Source of the DNA: an uncultured Phocaeicola sp.
GTDB taxonomy: Bacteria; Bacteroidota; Bacteroidia; Bacteroidales; Bacteroidaceae
Assembly (NCBI GenBank): GCA_948566455.1
Contig: CAOYQO010000013.1
Coordinates: forward strand, 1 to 64,000
Length of the DNA: 64,000 nt
Direction of reading: 5' to 3'
The notes under the pieces: generated by a model
What the model was told of the DNA's origin: nothing
Database searches by the model: none
The model's input: only the letters and a program-made list of their open reading frames with translations
In this document: positions 32,897 to 40,639 of the stretch, piece after piece
How the letters are laid out: each line of letters begins with the position of its first letter
Position numbering within the stretch: the stretch's first letter is position 1
Program-made: the position numbers and the translations under genes

Positions 32897-34681
32897 TTAA
32901 TCTAATTTCAACACCGCAAGGAACGCTTTCTGTGGCACTTCCACATTACCAATCTGCTTCATACGTTTCTTTCCTCTCTTCTGCTTTTCCAACAGCTTTC
33001 TCTTACGACTGACGTCACCACCATAACATTTCGCCGTAACATCTTTGCGTACTGCCTTAATCGTCTCACGAGAAATGATTTTAGCTCCGATAGCCGCTTG
33101 GATAGCAATATCAAACTGCTGTCTCGGGATCAGGTCTTTCAGCTTCTCGCACATGCGGCGTCCCAAATCATACGCATTGTCGAAATGTGTTAGTGTTGAA
33201 AGGGCATCCACCGGCTCGCCATTCAGCAAGATGTCCAGTTTTACCAACTTGGACGGACGGAAACCACTGGCATGGTAATCAAAAGAGGCATATCCTTTCG
33301 AAATACTTTTCAGTTTATCATAAAAGTCAATCACTATTTCTCCCAAAGGCATGTCGTAATAGATCTCCACACGATTACCGGAAATATATTCCTGCTTCAC
33401 CAGTTCACCACGTTTACCCAGACACAAGGTCATGATAGGACCGATATAATCTGTGGTTGTGATAACGGAAGCACGGATATAAGGCTCCTCAATATGGTCG
33501 ATCAAAGTAGGATCGGGCATACTTCCAGGGTTATGCACCTCTGTCATATGACCTTGTTTATCGTAAATATTATAAGAAACGTTCGGCACAGTGGTTATCA
33601 CATTCATGTCAAATTCACGGTCAAGTCGCTCCTGCACAATCTCCATGTGCAACAGTCCCAGGAATCCGCAACGGAATCCGAAGCCCAACGCCAACGAGGA
33701 TTCAGGCTGGAAAGTCAGTGATGCATCGTTCAATTGCAGTTTTTCCAAAGAGGAACGCAAGTCTTCAAAGTCTTCCGCTTCAATAGGATATACACCGGCA
33801 AAAACCATCGGCTTCACTTCCTCGAAACCTGCAATAGCTTCTTTACATGGGCGGGCAATGTGAGTAATCGTATCTCCCACCTTTACCTCTTTAGAGGTTT
33901 TAATACCGGAAATAATGTATCCCACGTCACCAGTACGCAGTTCCTGACGTGCCACCATTTCCATCTTGAGCACACCGATTTCATCAGCATCATATTCTTT
34001 ACCGGTATTGAAGAATTTCACCTTATCTCCCTTACGGATCACACCGTTTACTATCTTGAAGTAAGCAATGATACCACGGAAAGAATTGAATACAGAGTCA
34101 AAAATCAAAGCCTGCAACGGTGCTTCCTCATCACCTTCGGGATGAGGAATACGCTCGATAACCGCAGCCAGAATTTCTTCTACCCCCATACCCGTCTTAC
34201 CGGAAGCACGGATTATCTCACTGCGCTTGCAGCCAAGCAACTCTACGATTTCATCCTCTACCTCTTCAGGCATGGCACTCGCCATATCGCACTTATTGAT
34301 GACCGGAATAATTTCCAGATCATGCTCAATTGCCATATAAAGATTGGAGATTGTTTGTGCCTGTACACCCTGCGAAGCGTCTACAATCAGCAATGCACCT
34401 TCACAAGCGGCAATAGAACGGGAAACTTCATACGAAAAGTCTACGTGCCCCGGAGTATCAATCAGATTCAGAATATACTTTTCACCCTTGTACGTATACT
34501 CCATCTGAATGGCATGGCTCTTAATGGTGATACCTCTCTCTTTTTCCAGATCCATATCATCCAGCATCTGTCCTCCGGTCACCTGTATGGTGTTGGTATA
34601 TTCAAGCAGACGGTCAGCTAAAGTAGACTTACCATGATCAATGTGGGCAATAATGCAAAAGTTACGTATCTTATTCTTCAT
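32897..34681 (-). CDS. lepA: Elongation factor 4 (LepA)
   Basis: 594-residue ribosome-bound translational GTPase that helps stalled or mis-translocated ribosomes and 30S assembly. G motifs: AHIDHGKST (P-loop), the switch region RGITIKSH, DTPGHVDF, and NKCDMASA. EF-G-like domains II, III and V follow, and the LepA-specific C-terminal domain holds CYGGDVSRKRKLLEKQKRGK and the end EVPQKAFLAVL. Length and order are normal. It is a single-gene unit with its own promoter and terminator. Confidence 0.98.
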   Translation of the reverse strand: MKNKIRNFCIIAHIDHGKSTLADRLLEYTNTIQVTGGQMLDDMDLEKERGITIKSHAIQMEYTYKGEKYILNLIDTPGHVDFSYEVSRSIAACEGALLIVDASQGVQAQTISNLYMAIEHDLEIIPVINKCDMASAMPEEVEDEIVELLGCKRSEIIRASGKTGMGVEEILAAVIERIPHPEGDEEAPLQALIFDSVFNSFRGIIAYFKIVNGVIRKGDKVKFFNTGKEYDADEIGVLKMEMVARQELRTGDVGYIISGIKTSKEVKVGDTITHIARPCKEAIAGFEEVKPMVFAGVYPIEAEDFEDLRSSLEKLQLNDASLTFQPESSLALGFGFRCGFLGLLHMEIVQERLDREFDMNVITTVPNVSYNIYDKQGHMTEVHNPGSMPDPTLIDHIEEPYIRASVITTTDYIGPIMTLCLGKRGELVKQEYISGNRVEIYYDMPLGEIVIDFYDKLKSISKGYASFDYHASGFRPSKLVKLDILLNGEPVDALSTLTHFDNAYDLGRRMCEKLKDLIPRQQFDIAIQAAIGAKIISRETIKAVRKDVTAKCYGGDVSRKRKLLEKQKRGKKRMKQIGNVEVPQKAFLAVLKLD

Positions 34682-34710
34682 CTTCTATAATTATCTATTA
34701 AATGCGGGCG

Positions 34711-34741
34711 CAAAGATAATGAAAAAGATGAGGTTTTGAAA
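34711..34741 (-). promoter_or_regulatory. Promoter of lepA
   Basis: On the minus strand TTTC (34738-34741), a 19-base spacer and TATCTTTG (34711-34718). The leader to the start codon is about 25 bases. Confidence 0.7.
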
Positions 34742-34843
34742 GTGATTTATTCAATATCCGAAGTTGTAAATGTCTATATATCCCAGAACTATTCCATCAT
34801 TCTACTGTTATGTATGGACAATAACCTAAACCATATAACTGAA

Positions 34844-35779
34844 ATGAAAAAATTTGTTATTCTAGCATTCTCTTTATTATTACTTGCAGGATGTTCCAAA
34901 AATGAAATAATCATTTATGAATCATCCCCCGGAACCAATGATCCCGGTAACGAACAAACCTCACAAAAAGAAGATATACTCATCACATTTTCCGCTTCAC
35001 TTGAAAGTCGTAAGGTAACCAGATCCATGTCTCCTATGCCCAAAGGATTAGTAAGCCAAATATATGCTTTTGAAACGACAGACAAGAATTTTAATGATCC
35101 GTTTGCCGAAGGGCTATATTCAACAGTTTCAGCTGGTACATTAACGGGGATGAAAGGATACAAAATGTATTTGAGTAACGGCTCTTATAACATGTATGCA
35201 TTTTCAGAAAATTCTTCTACTTATCCTCCGAGTCTAACCGATGGAATATCGGCTCCGCTAAAGAATGGCGTAGATTATTTATGGTGGGAAAATCTGGACC
35301 AAGATATCACAGCTTCACAAATTCACATGCCCATTGTTTTTCAGCATATAGCTACTCAGGTCGTAGTTGACCTGTCAGCAGGTGAAGGATTACAGCTTGA
35401 CAGTTTAGTATCGGCAACTATTCTTCCGCCTACTCCTGGCGCCAGCCTTGATATAGAAACCGGTATTATCGAAGCAACCGACACTTATGACACAACTCCG
35501 CTTAATATGGGCAAGAATGGATTTCTCGCACAGGCCATTGTCTTACCAACCCGTGCAACCACCCCAATGTCAATGACACTAAAAATTCTCGCAGATGGAG
35601 AAACCACACCACGTACCTATACCGGAAGTATCCCTATCCCGGGTAAACTGGCCGGTGGATTTTCTTATGTCTTCAGCGCCATTATAGACGGAAATTCCGT
35701 ATCGTTCCCCAATGTCAGCATTAAAGACTGGACCGAAGTAGACGAATCAGGCAATCCGATTTATCCGATACAAAAATAA
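34844..35779 (+). CDS. Fimbrillin-family (Mfa-like) lipoprotein
   Basis: 311 residues from the ATG at 34844. The frame is open 36 codons further upstream, but only this Met gives a lipoprotein signal (KKFVILAFSLLLLAGCSKNE, Cys at residue 17). After a Ser/Thr/Pro-rich linker comes ITFSASLESRKVTRS, the typical N-terminal strand and processing region of Bacteroidales fimbrillins, then a two-domain beta-sandwich-like body with PIVFQHIATQVVVDL and a C-terminal IKDWTE. Fimbrillins are exported as lipoproteins and assembled into type V pili after Arg-gingipain-like cleavage. It is an isolated gene without other fimbrial genes, so it may be a tip, a minor subunit or an orphan surface protein. Confidence 0.82.
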   Translation: MKKFVILAFSLLLLAGCSKNEIIIYESSPGTNDPGNEQTSQKEDILITFSASLESRKVTRSMSPMPKGLVSQIYAFETTDKNFNDPFAEGLYSTVSAGTLTGMKGYKMYLSNGSYNMYAFSENSSTYPPSLTDGISAPLKNGVDYLWWENLDQDITASQIHMPIVFQHIATQVVVDLSAGEGLQLDSLVSATILPPTPGASLDIETGIIEATDTYDTTPLNMGKNGFLAQAIVLPTRATTPMSMTLKILADGETTPRTYTGSIPIPGKLAGGFSYVFSAIIDGNSVSFPNVSIKDWTEVDESGNPIYPIQK

Positions 35780-35826
35780 GAGGAGATCACTCTTTATTAT
35801 CAAAATACAACAACAAAATAGAAAAT

Positions 35827-36471
35827 ATGGAAACCCCAATATCTGAAATCAGAAGAGAATACAGCAAAGGCAAGCTGACACAATGCACTATCCACGACAA
35901 TCCTTTTGAGCAATTCGTGGAATGGCTAGATGATGCTATCATTCACAAAGAAGATGAACCTACCGCTATGATAGTAGCAACAGTTTCAGCAGAAGGGTTC
36001 CCCTCCACGCGCACCGTTTTGTTGAAAGGGGTAGAAAACAACCAATTTATATTCTTCACTAATTACGAAAGCCGAAAGGGAAAACAATTAGCAGGCAATC
36101 CATATATTTCCCTTTCTTTCGTATGGCACAAATTGGAAAGACAGGTACACATTGAAGGCAAAGCCGAAAAATGCCCCGATAAAGTTTCGGATACTTACTT
36201 TGCCACCAGGCCATATAAAAGCAAGATAGGTGCAAGAATATCTCCGCAAAGCCAGGTGATAAGCAGCCGTATGGAGATTATGCGAGCCTTCGTGAAAGAA
36301 GTCTTCAAGCTGGCAGGCCGCGATATTAAACGTCCCGATAATTGGGGTGGTTTTGCTGTAACCCCTACCCGCTTCGAGTTTTGGCAAGGGCGGGAAAGCC
36401 GTCTGCACGACCGCATCCAATATATACTTCAGAAAGATGGCAACTGGATACAGGAAAGACTAGCTCCTTAA
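35827..36471 (+). CDS. pdxH: Pyridoxamine 5'-phosphate oxidase
   Basis: 214-residue FMN enzyme converting PNP or PMP to PLP. Motifs: AMIVATVSAEGFPSTRTVLLK for FMN, FFTNYESRKGKQL, ALSFVWHKLERQVHIEG-type SFVWHKLERQV, SQVISSR, and the C-terminal PDNWGGFAVTP and ESRLHDRI (R and H for substrate). The length matches the E. coli enzyme. It starts 47 bases after the fimbrillin gene and ends at a strong hairpin. It uses oxygen in the classic reaction, which is notable for an anaerobe, but the gene is common in Bacteroides. Confidence 0.96.
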   Translation: METPISEIRREYSKGKLTQCTIHDNPFEQFVEWLDDAIIHKEDEPTAMIVATVSAEGFPSTRTVLLKGVENNQFIFFTNYESRKGKQLAGNPYISLSFVWHKLERQVHIEGKAEKCPDKVSDTYFATRPYKSKIGARISPQSQVISSRMEIMRAFVKEVFKLAGRDIKRPDNWGGFAVTPTRFEFWQGRESRLHDRIQYILQKDGNWIQERLAP

Positions 36472-36500
36472 ACATCCTTCACTGATGAAATATAGTATAT

Positions 36501-36545
36501 AAAAAGAAGCGTTGATAACATATAAATGTATCAACGCTTCTTTTT
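36501..36545. terminator. Bidirectional terminator
   Basis: Perfect 17-base arms aaaaagaagcgttgata / tatcaacgcttcttttt with an 11-base loop, between pdxH and the convergent small winged-helix gene. Confidence 0.9.
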
Positions 36546-36569
36546 ATAAGATAAATGTCAATCTCTCTC

Positions 36570-36770
36570 TTAAACCAACTTGACAAACAGTTCACCTTCT
36601 ACTTCCTGAGTAGAGATTTTGTCTTCTCTCAACAACCAGCCAAGACCCAAGAACAAATCTTTGTCTACCAACTTAGTTGCTTTCTTGATTTGTTTAGCAG
36701 TCAAACCTTCAGTCTCATTCAGAGCACTCCAAATTTTTCCTGCAGTTTCACCAGCTTTTTCTTTTAACAT
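36570..36770 (-). CDS. Small winged helix-turn-helix protein (DUF2582 type)
   Basis: 66 residues. The sequence (AGETAGKIWSALNETEG, LTAKQIKKATKL, FLGLGWLLREDKI) reads as a single winged-helix domain of the DUF2582 kind found in Bacteroidota and archaea. Members are thought to bind nucleic acid, but the targets are unknown. It has its own -7 box and terminator, so it is expressed alone. Confidence 0.85.
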   Translation of the reverse strand: MLKEKAGETAGKIWSALNETEGLTAKQIKKATKLVDKDLFLGLGWLLREDKISTQEVEGELFVKLV

Positions 36771-36845
36771 TTTCTTCTTTTTTTTAGTTATACATGCTTT
36801 AATCCAACTTCTCTCATTGATGAGGTTCAGATTTTATTTCAGCGG

Positions 36846-36853
36846 CAAAGATA
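36846..36853 (-). promoter_or_regulatory. -7 box of the DUF2582 gene
   Basis: TATCTTTG on the minus strand, about 75 bases upstream of the start at 36770. The -33 position is AT-rich without TTTG. Confidence 0.5.
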
Positions 36854-36958
36854 GTTATATTTATGTTATATAACACATTATTCTCTGTTTTTTTATGTTA
36901 TATGTCATAAAAAGAGCATTTTTTCAGCAGGTCAGACCAAAAATATAACCTGTTTATA

Positions 36959-37420
36959 TCAAACAGACGGTCTGTTTTCAAGATATTCCGCCCAGATACG
37001 GGCAGCTTCTTCTACCATCCTGGCACACGGACGTTTAGCATAATATTGTTCGGTACGTTCTTCGGGGGTAGACACTCCTTCCGGCTTCTTCAGCCCTAAT
37101 AGTTCAGCACAAATTGTAGAACCGTTCCGTTTCTTAAACTCAGCAGCCAACTCCTGAACTACGGCATAATTGGCACCTTTTCCTTCACGATCCTTGGGAT
37201 CAGTTGCCCCAGTCTCCAGCCCTGCAAGTAAAAACATACCGCATGCGGCTCCACAAGTCTGACGCATACGGCCAATACCTCCACCAAAAGAAGCTGCCAT
37301 ACGCGCTGCCTGTTCTTGTGTAAACCCATACATATCAGCAAAAGCAAGTACTACAGACTGGGAACAATTATAACCACTTTTAAAAAAATCTACTGCTTTT
37401 TCTATTCTTTCTTCAAACAT
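36959..37420 (-). CDS. C_GCAxxG_C_C family protein
   Basis: 153 residues of the family named for its cysteine spacing: C19 in GYNCSQSV, CGAAC (C56, C60), C104 in TICAELLG and C132 in RPCARMV. Helical, probably a redox or metal-binding protein; no function has been assigned to the family that I can name. It lies 18 bases after xth, which follows mntH, so the three minus-strand genes may form one stress-linked unit. Confidence 0.88.
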   Translation of the reverse strand: MFEERIEKAVDFFKSGYNCSQSVVLAFADMYGFTQEQAARMAASFGGGIGRMRQTCGAACGMFLLAGLETGATDPKDREGKGANYAVVQELAAEFKKRNGSTICAELLGLKKPEGVSTPEERTEQYYAKRPCARMVEEAARIWAEYLENRPSV

Positions 37421-37438
37421 CGTTCCTCCCCCTTCCTC

Positions 37439-38203
37439 TTATCCTTCTATATCCAACAACATGGGGCAATGATCAGAATGTACAGCATCATTCAATATGC
37501 GCGCCTCTCTCAGCAACGGACGAACCAGTTCAGTCACCATACAATAGTCAATACGCCATCCTTTATTCTTTGCACGGGAATTAAAGCGATAGCTCCACCA
37601 CGTATATTCCTGTTGTTCGGGATGCAATAGGCGGAAAGTATCAATAAAACCGGCATTTAGAAAACGCGTCATCCATTCTCGCTCCTCAGGCAAGAAACCA
37701 CTATTCGTAGCATTTCGAATAGGATCATGGATATCTATCGGTTCATGACAAATGTTATAGTCACCACAAAGAATCAGTTTCGGACGCGATTTTCGTAACC
37801 CCGTCACATATTCCTGGAACTTCTCCAGCCATACCATTTTGAATGCCTGACGTTCATCACCGCTTGTTCCCGAAGGATGATAAACACTCACAACAGATAT
37901 ATCGCCAAAATCGGCACGGATAAAACGGTCTTCATTGTCATATTCTTCCATGCCCATACCATATTCCACATGGTCCGGTTCCCGCTTGGTCAAAATGGCA
38001 ACTCCACTATAGCCTTTCTTCTGTGCAGAATAAAGATAATGCTTGTATCCCAATGCACTCAGTGCTTCTTCCGGATATTGATCCGGTTGCAATTTGGTTT
38101 CCTGAATGCATACTACATCAGCTTGTTCCTGTTCCAGCCATTCCGGCAACCCCTTGCCAACAGCTGCACGCAGCCCATTCACATTATATGTAATAATCTT
38201 CAT
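37439..38203 (-). CDS. xth: Exodeoxyribonuclease III (AP endonuclease)
   Basis: 254-residue DNA repair nuclease of the EEP superfamily, cutting at abasic sites and removing 3' blocks. Motifs: TYNVNGLRAA (Asn), CIQETKLQ (metal Glu), YSGVAILTK, CGDYNICHEPID (Asp, Asn) and the terminal SDHCPML (catalytic Asp-His). The length is normal. It lies 17 bases after mntH and before the Cys-rich gene; manganese import plus repair of oxidised DNA makes functional sense. Confidence 0.96.
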   Translation of the reverse strand: MKIITYNVNGLRAAVGKGLPEWLEQEQADVVCIQETKLQPDQYPEEALSALGYKHYLYSAQKKGYSGVAILTKREPDHVEYGMGMEEYDNEDRFIRADFGDISVVSVYHPSGTSGDERQAFKMVWLEKFQEYVTGLRKSRPKLILCGDYNICHEPIDIHDPIRNATNSGFLPEEREWMTRFLNAGFIDTFRLLHPEQQEYTWWSYRFNSRAKNKGWRIDYCMVTELVRPLLREARILNDAVHSDHCPMLLDIEG

Positions 38204-38220
38204 ATGATTGTTTATTTGGT

Positions 38221-39483
38221 TTATACTAGTTCAGATATCAGCAACATAATATTCAATACAGTAACGATTCCCGCAATAGCATAGAGTACAAAACTACTCC
38301 ACTTACTATTAACGTACTGCCCCATCACTTTACGCGAAGACGTTAGTCCCACTTGCAGGAAAACAGTAAATGGCAACTGAATACTAAGCACCATTTGCGA
38401 AATCAACAATCCTTTGAAAGGATCACCGATGAAGAATATCAGCAACAACGCAATACCCAATGAAAGGATTACGCCCACCTGAGAGTGGCTATCCTTGATA
38501 TGATAGGATTCTCCAAAGATACCGGCAAAAATAGAACCTGCCGCCATACCACTTGTAATGGTAGATGAAATACCTGCCATCAACAAGGCCAAAGCAAACA
38601 CGACTGCAGCGCTGCTTCCAAGTAAAGGTTCCAACAAAGATTTTGCCTGTTGCAGTTCTTCAACCTGAATACCACTTTTAAAGAAAGTAGCAGCAGCCAG
38701 CAATATCATGGCACTATTGATAGCCCATCCCACAATCATGGAGAAAAGCGTATCAAACAGCTCATACTTCAAGACCTTACGAATAGAACTGTCATCTTGC
38801 TTATTATACTCATGGCTCTGTATTACTTCCGAATGCAGGAATAAATTATGTGGCATTACCACTGCTCCCAGCACACTCATAATAATCAGCATACTTCCTT
38901 CCGGAAAAGCAGGTGTCACCCATCCTTCTACAGCCAACGGCCAGTCAATCTTCACCAGGAACAACTCATAAATAAAGGATAATCCAATAACTGAAACAAA
39001 CGCGATGATGGAACGCTCTATCTTCTTATATGAGTTCGTAAAAAGCATGATGACGACAAAGACGGTTGTCAATATGGCTCCCCATATAATGGGAATATCA
39101 AAAAGCATTTCCAAGGCAATTGCTCCTCCCAGTATCTCGGCAAGGGAAGTCGATATGGATGCCAACACCGCAGTACCCAGAATAGGACGGGAAACCCATT
39201 TAGGAGTATACTTCGTAGCAGCTTCCGACAAGCATAAACCTGTAACAATCCCCAAGTGAGCCACATTATGTTGCAATACAATCAACATGATCGTTGATAA
39301 AGTTACCACCCAAAGCAGGGAATATCCAAATTCGGAACCCGCCGCAAAATTAGAAGCCCAGTTTCCGGGATCAATAAAACCTACTGTAACAAGGAGTCCG
39401 GGACCAATATATTTAAAAACGTCCAGACCACCTAAATAGCGCTTATGATCCCTACGTTTCAAGTCTTTCAGAATATTTTTCAT
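38221..39483 (-). CDS. mntH: NRAMP-family Mn2+/Fe2+ transporter
   Basis: 420 residues, about 11 membrane segments. The metal-site motifs are DPGN (38-41) in segment 1 and VMPHNLFLHS in segment 6. It imports Mn2+ (or Fe2+) with protons across the inner membrane. It probably leads a unit with xth and the C_GCAxxG_C_C gene. The upstream region is AT-rich with no good TAnnTTTG, and no MntR or DtxR site could be named. Confidence 0.93.
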   Translation of the reverse strand: MKNILKDLKRRDHKRYLGGLDVFKYIGPGLLVTVGFIDPGNWASNFAAGSEFGYSLLWVVTLSTIMLIVLQHNVAHLGIVTGLCLSEAATKYTPKWVSRPILGTAVLASISTSLAEILGGAIALEMLFDIPIIWGAILTTVFVVIMLFTNSYKKIERSIIAFVSVIGLSFIYELFLVKIDWPLAVEGWVTPAFPEGSMLIIMSVLGAVVMPHNLFLHSEVIQSHEYNKQDDSSIRKVLKYELFDTLFSMIVGWAINSAMILLAAATFFKSGIQVEELQQAKSLLEPLLGSSAAVVFALALLMAGISSTITSGMAAGSIFAGIFGESYHIKDSHSQVGVILSLGIALLLIFFIGDPFKGLLISQMVLSIQLPFTVFLQVGLTSSRKVMGQYVNSKWSSFVLYAIAGIVTVLNIMLLISELV

Positions 39484-39545
39484 TGTTCGTTCTTTTTATG
39501 GCGTAAAATTACGAAATAATAACAAGCAAGCCACACATTCTGTTC

Positions 39546-39581
39546 AAAAAAGAAGCCCCCGGCATTGTACAATACCGAGGG
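39546..39581 (-). terminator. Terminator after the TSCPD gene
   Basis: On the minus strand a 13-pair stem with two G-T pairs (core cggtattg / caatgccg) is followed by CTTCTTTTTTG. It separates the yebC-TSCPD unit from mntH. Confidence 0.8.
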
Positions 39582-39614
39582 TCAACCTATATATTTAAAA
39601 GTACAGGGATTTAG

Positions 39615-39860
39615 TTAGAATCCCATTTCATGCAGCGCCCTACATAACTGATCCGGACAAGAAGTCGGACGTCCTCCGCAACGAATTCCTTCCAGACGGG
39701 AAATCACATCATTTACCGGCATTCCCTTTACCAAACGGGAAATACCTTGCAAATTACCGTTACAACCTCCCCAAAATGCAATATCCGTTATTATATTATC
39801 TTCTATTTCCAATTCAATGTGAGAACTACATGTACCTTGAGTCTTATAAGTATACTTCAT
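39615..39860 (-). CDS. TSCPD domain protein
   Basis: 81 residues. The family name motif TSCPDQLC is at 67-73, with further Cys at 11, 33 and 61; together they could bind a metal. The same domain occurs at the C-terminus of some B12-dependent ribonucleotide reductases, where it is thought to bind zinc. The start codon shares a base with the yebC stop (TAATG), so the two genes are translationally coupled. Confidence 0.88.
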   Translation of the reverse strand: MKYTYKTQGTCSSHIELEIEDNIITDIAFWGGCNGNLQGISRLVKGMPVNDVISRLEGIRCGGRPTSCPDQLCRALHEMGF

Positions 39861-40597
39861 TACTCTTCACTTCCTTCCGGCTTCATGTTGGTATAAACCG
39901 TTTGCACATCATCAAATTCTTCAAGACGCTCTATCATCTTGTCAAGAGTCTCACGTTGCTCGGGAGTTACCTCCTTCGTATCGTTCGGGATATAAGTAAA
40001 TTCACCACCGACATCCTCAAAGCCACATTCCTCCAAATGTTTCTGGATGGCAGCATAGCTCTTCGGATCACCATAGATAGTGATTGTACCTTCTTCTTCA
40101 TCCTCTTCAAACTCATCATCTACATCGTAGTCAATCAAGTCAAGGATGAGTTCTTCCATATCTATGCCGTCTTTCTTCTTGAAAGTAAACATACATTTGT
40201 GGTCGAACAGGAAAGCCAATGACCCCATAGTACCCAAGTTTCCACCAAACTTGTTGAACACTGAACGTACATCAGCAACTGTACGGGTCGTGTTGTCAGT
40301 CAATGTATCTACGAATACAGCAATACCGTGAGGGCCGTATCCTTCATAAGTCATTCCTTTGTAATCGCTCTGATCTTTGCCTAACGCATTTTTAATAGCA
40401 CGGTCAATGTTATCCTTCGGCATATTCTCACGCTTACAAGTAGCGATAACAGAACGCAAAGTCGGGTTATTTTCCGGTTCCGGGCCACCAGCCTTTACAG
40501 CAATAGCAATTTGTTTACCCAGTCTTGTAAAGGTCTTTGCCATGTGACCCCATCTTTTCAATTTGGCAGCTTTTCTATATTCAAACGCTCTTCCCAT
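39860..40597 (-). CDS. YebC/PmpR-family protein
   Basis: 245-residue YebC/TACO1-family protein. Motifs: MGRAFEYRKAAKLKRWG at the start, GGPEPENNPTLR, ARRENMPKD-type CKRENMPKDNIDRAI, and EGYGPHGIAVFVD. Members were named as transcription regulators; some were later shown to help ribosomes translate proline stretches. The C-terminal part is rich in acidic residues. It is followed by pheT upstream on the same strand, 42 bases away, so pheT-yebC-TSCPD may be one operon. Confidence 0.93.
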   Translation of the reverse strand: MGRAFEYRKAAKLKRWGHMAKTFTRLGKQIAIAVKAGGPEPENNPTLRSVIATCKRENMPKDNIDRAIKNALGKDQSDYKGMTYEGYGPHGIAVFVDTLTDNTTRTVADVRSVFNKFGGNLGTMGSLAFLFDHKCMFTFKKKDGIDMEELILDLIDYDVDDEFEEDEEEGTITIYGDPKSYAAIQKHLEECGFEDVGGEFTYIPNDTKEVTPEQRETLDKMIERLEEFDDVQTVYTNMKPEGSEE

Positions 40598-40639
40598 TGG
40601 AATAATATTTTAATGTTTAACTATTTAACTTTTAATTAA

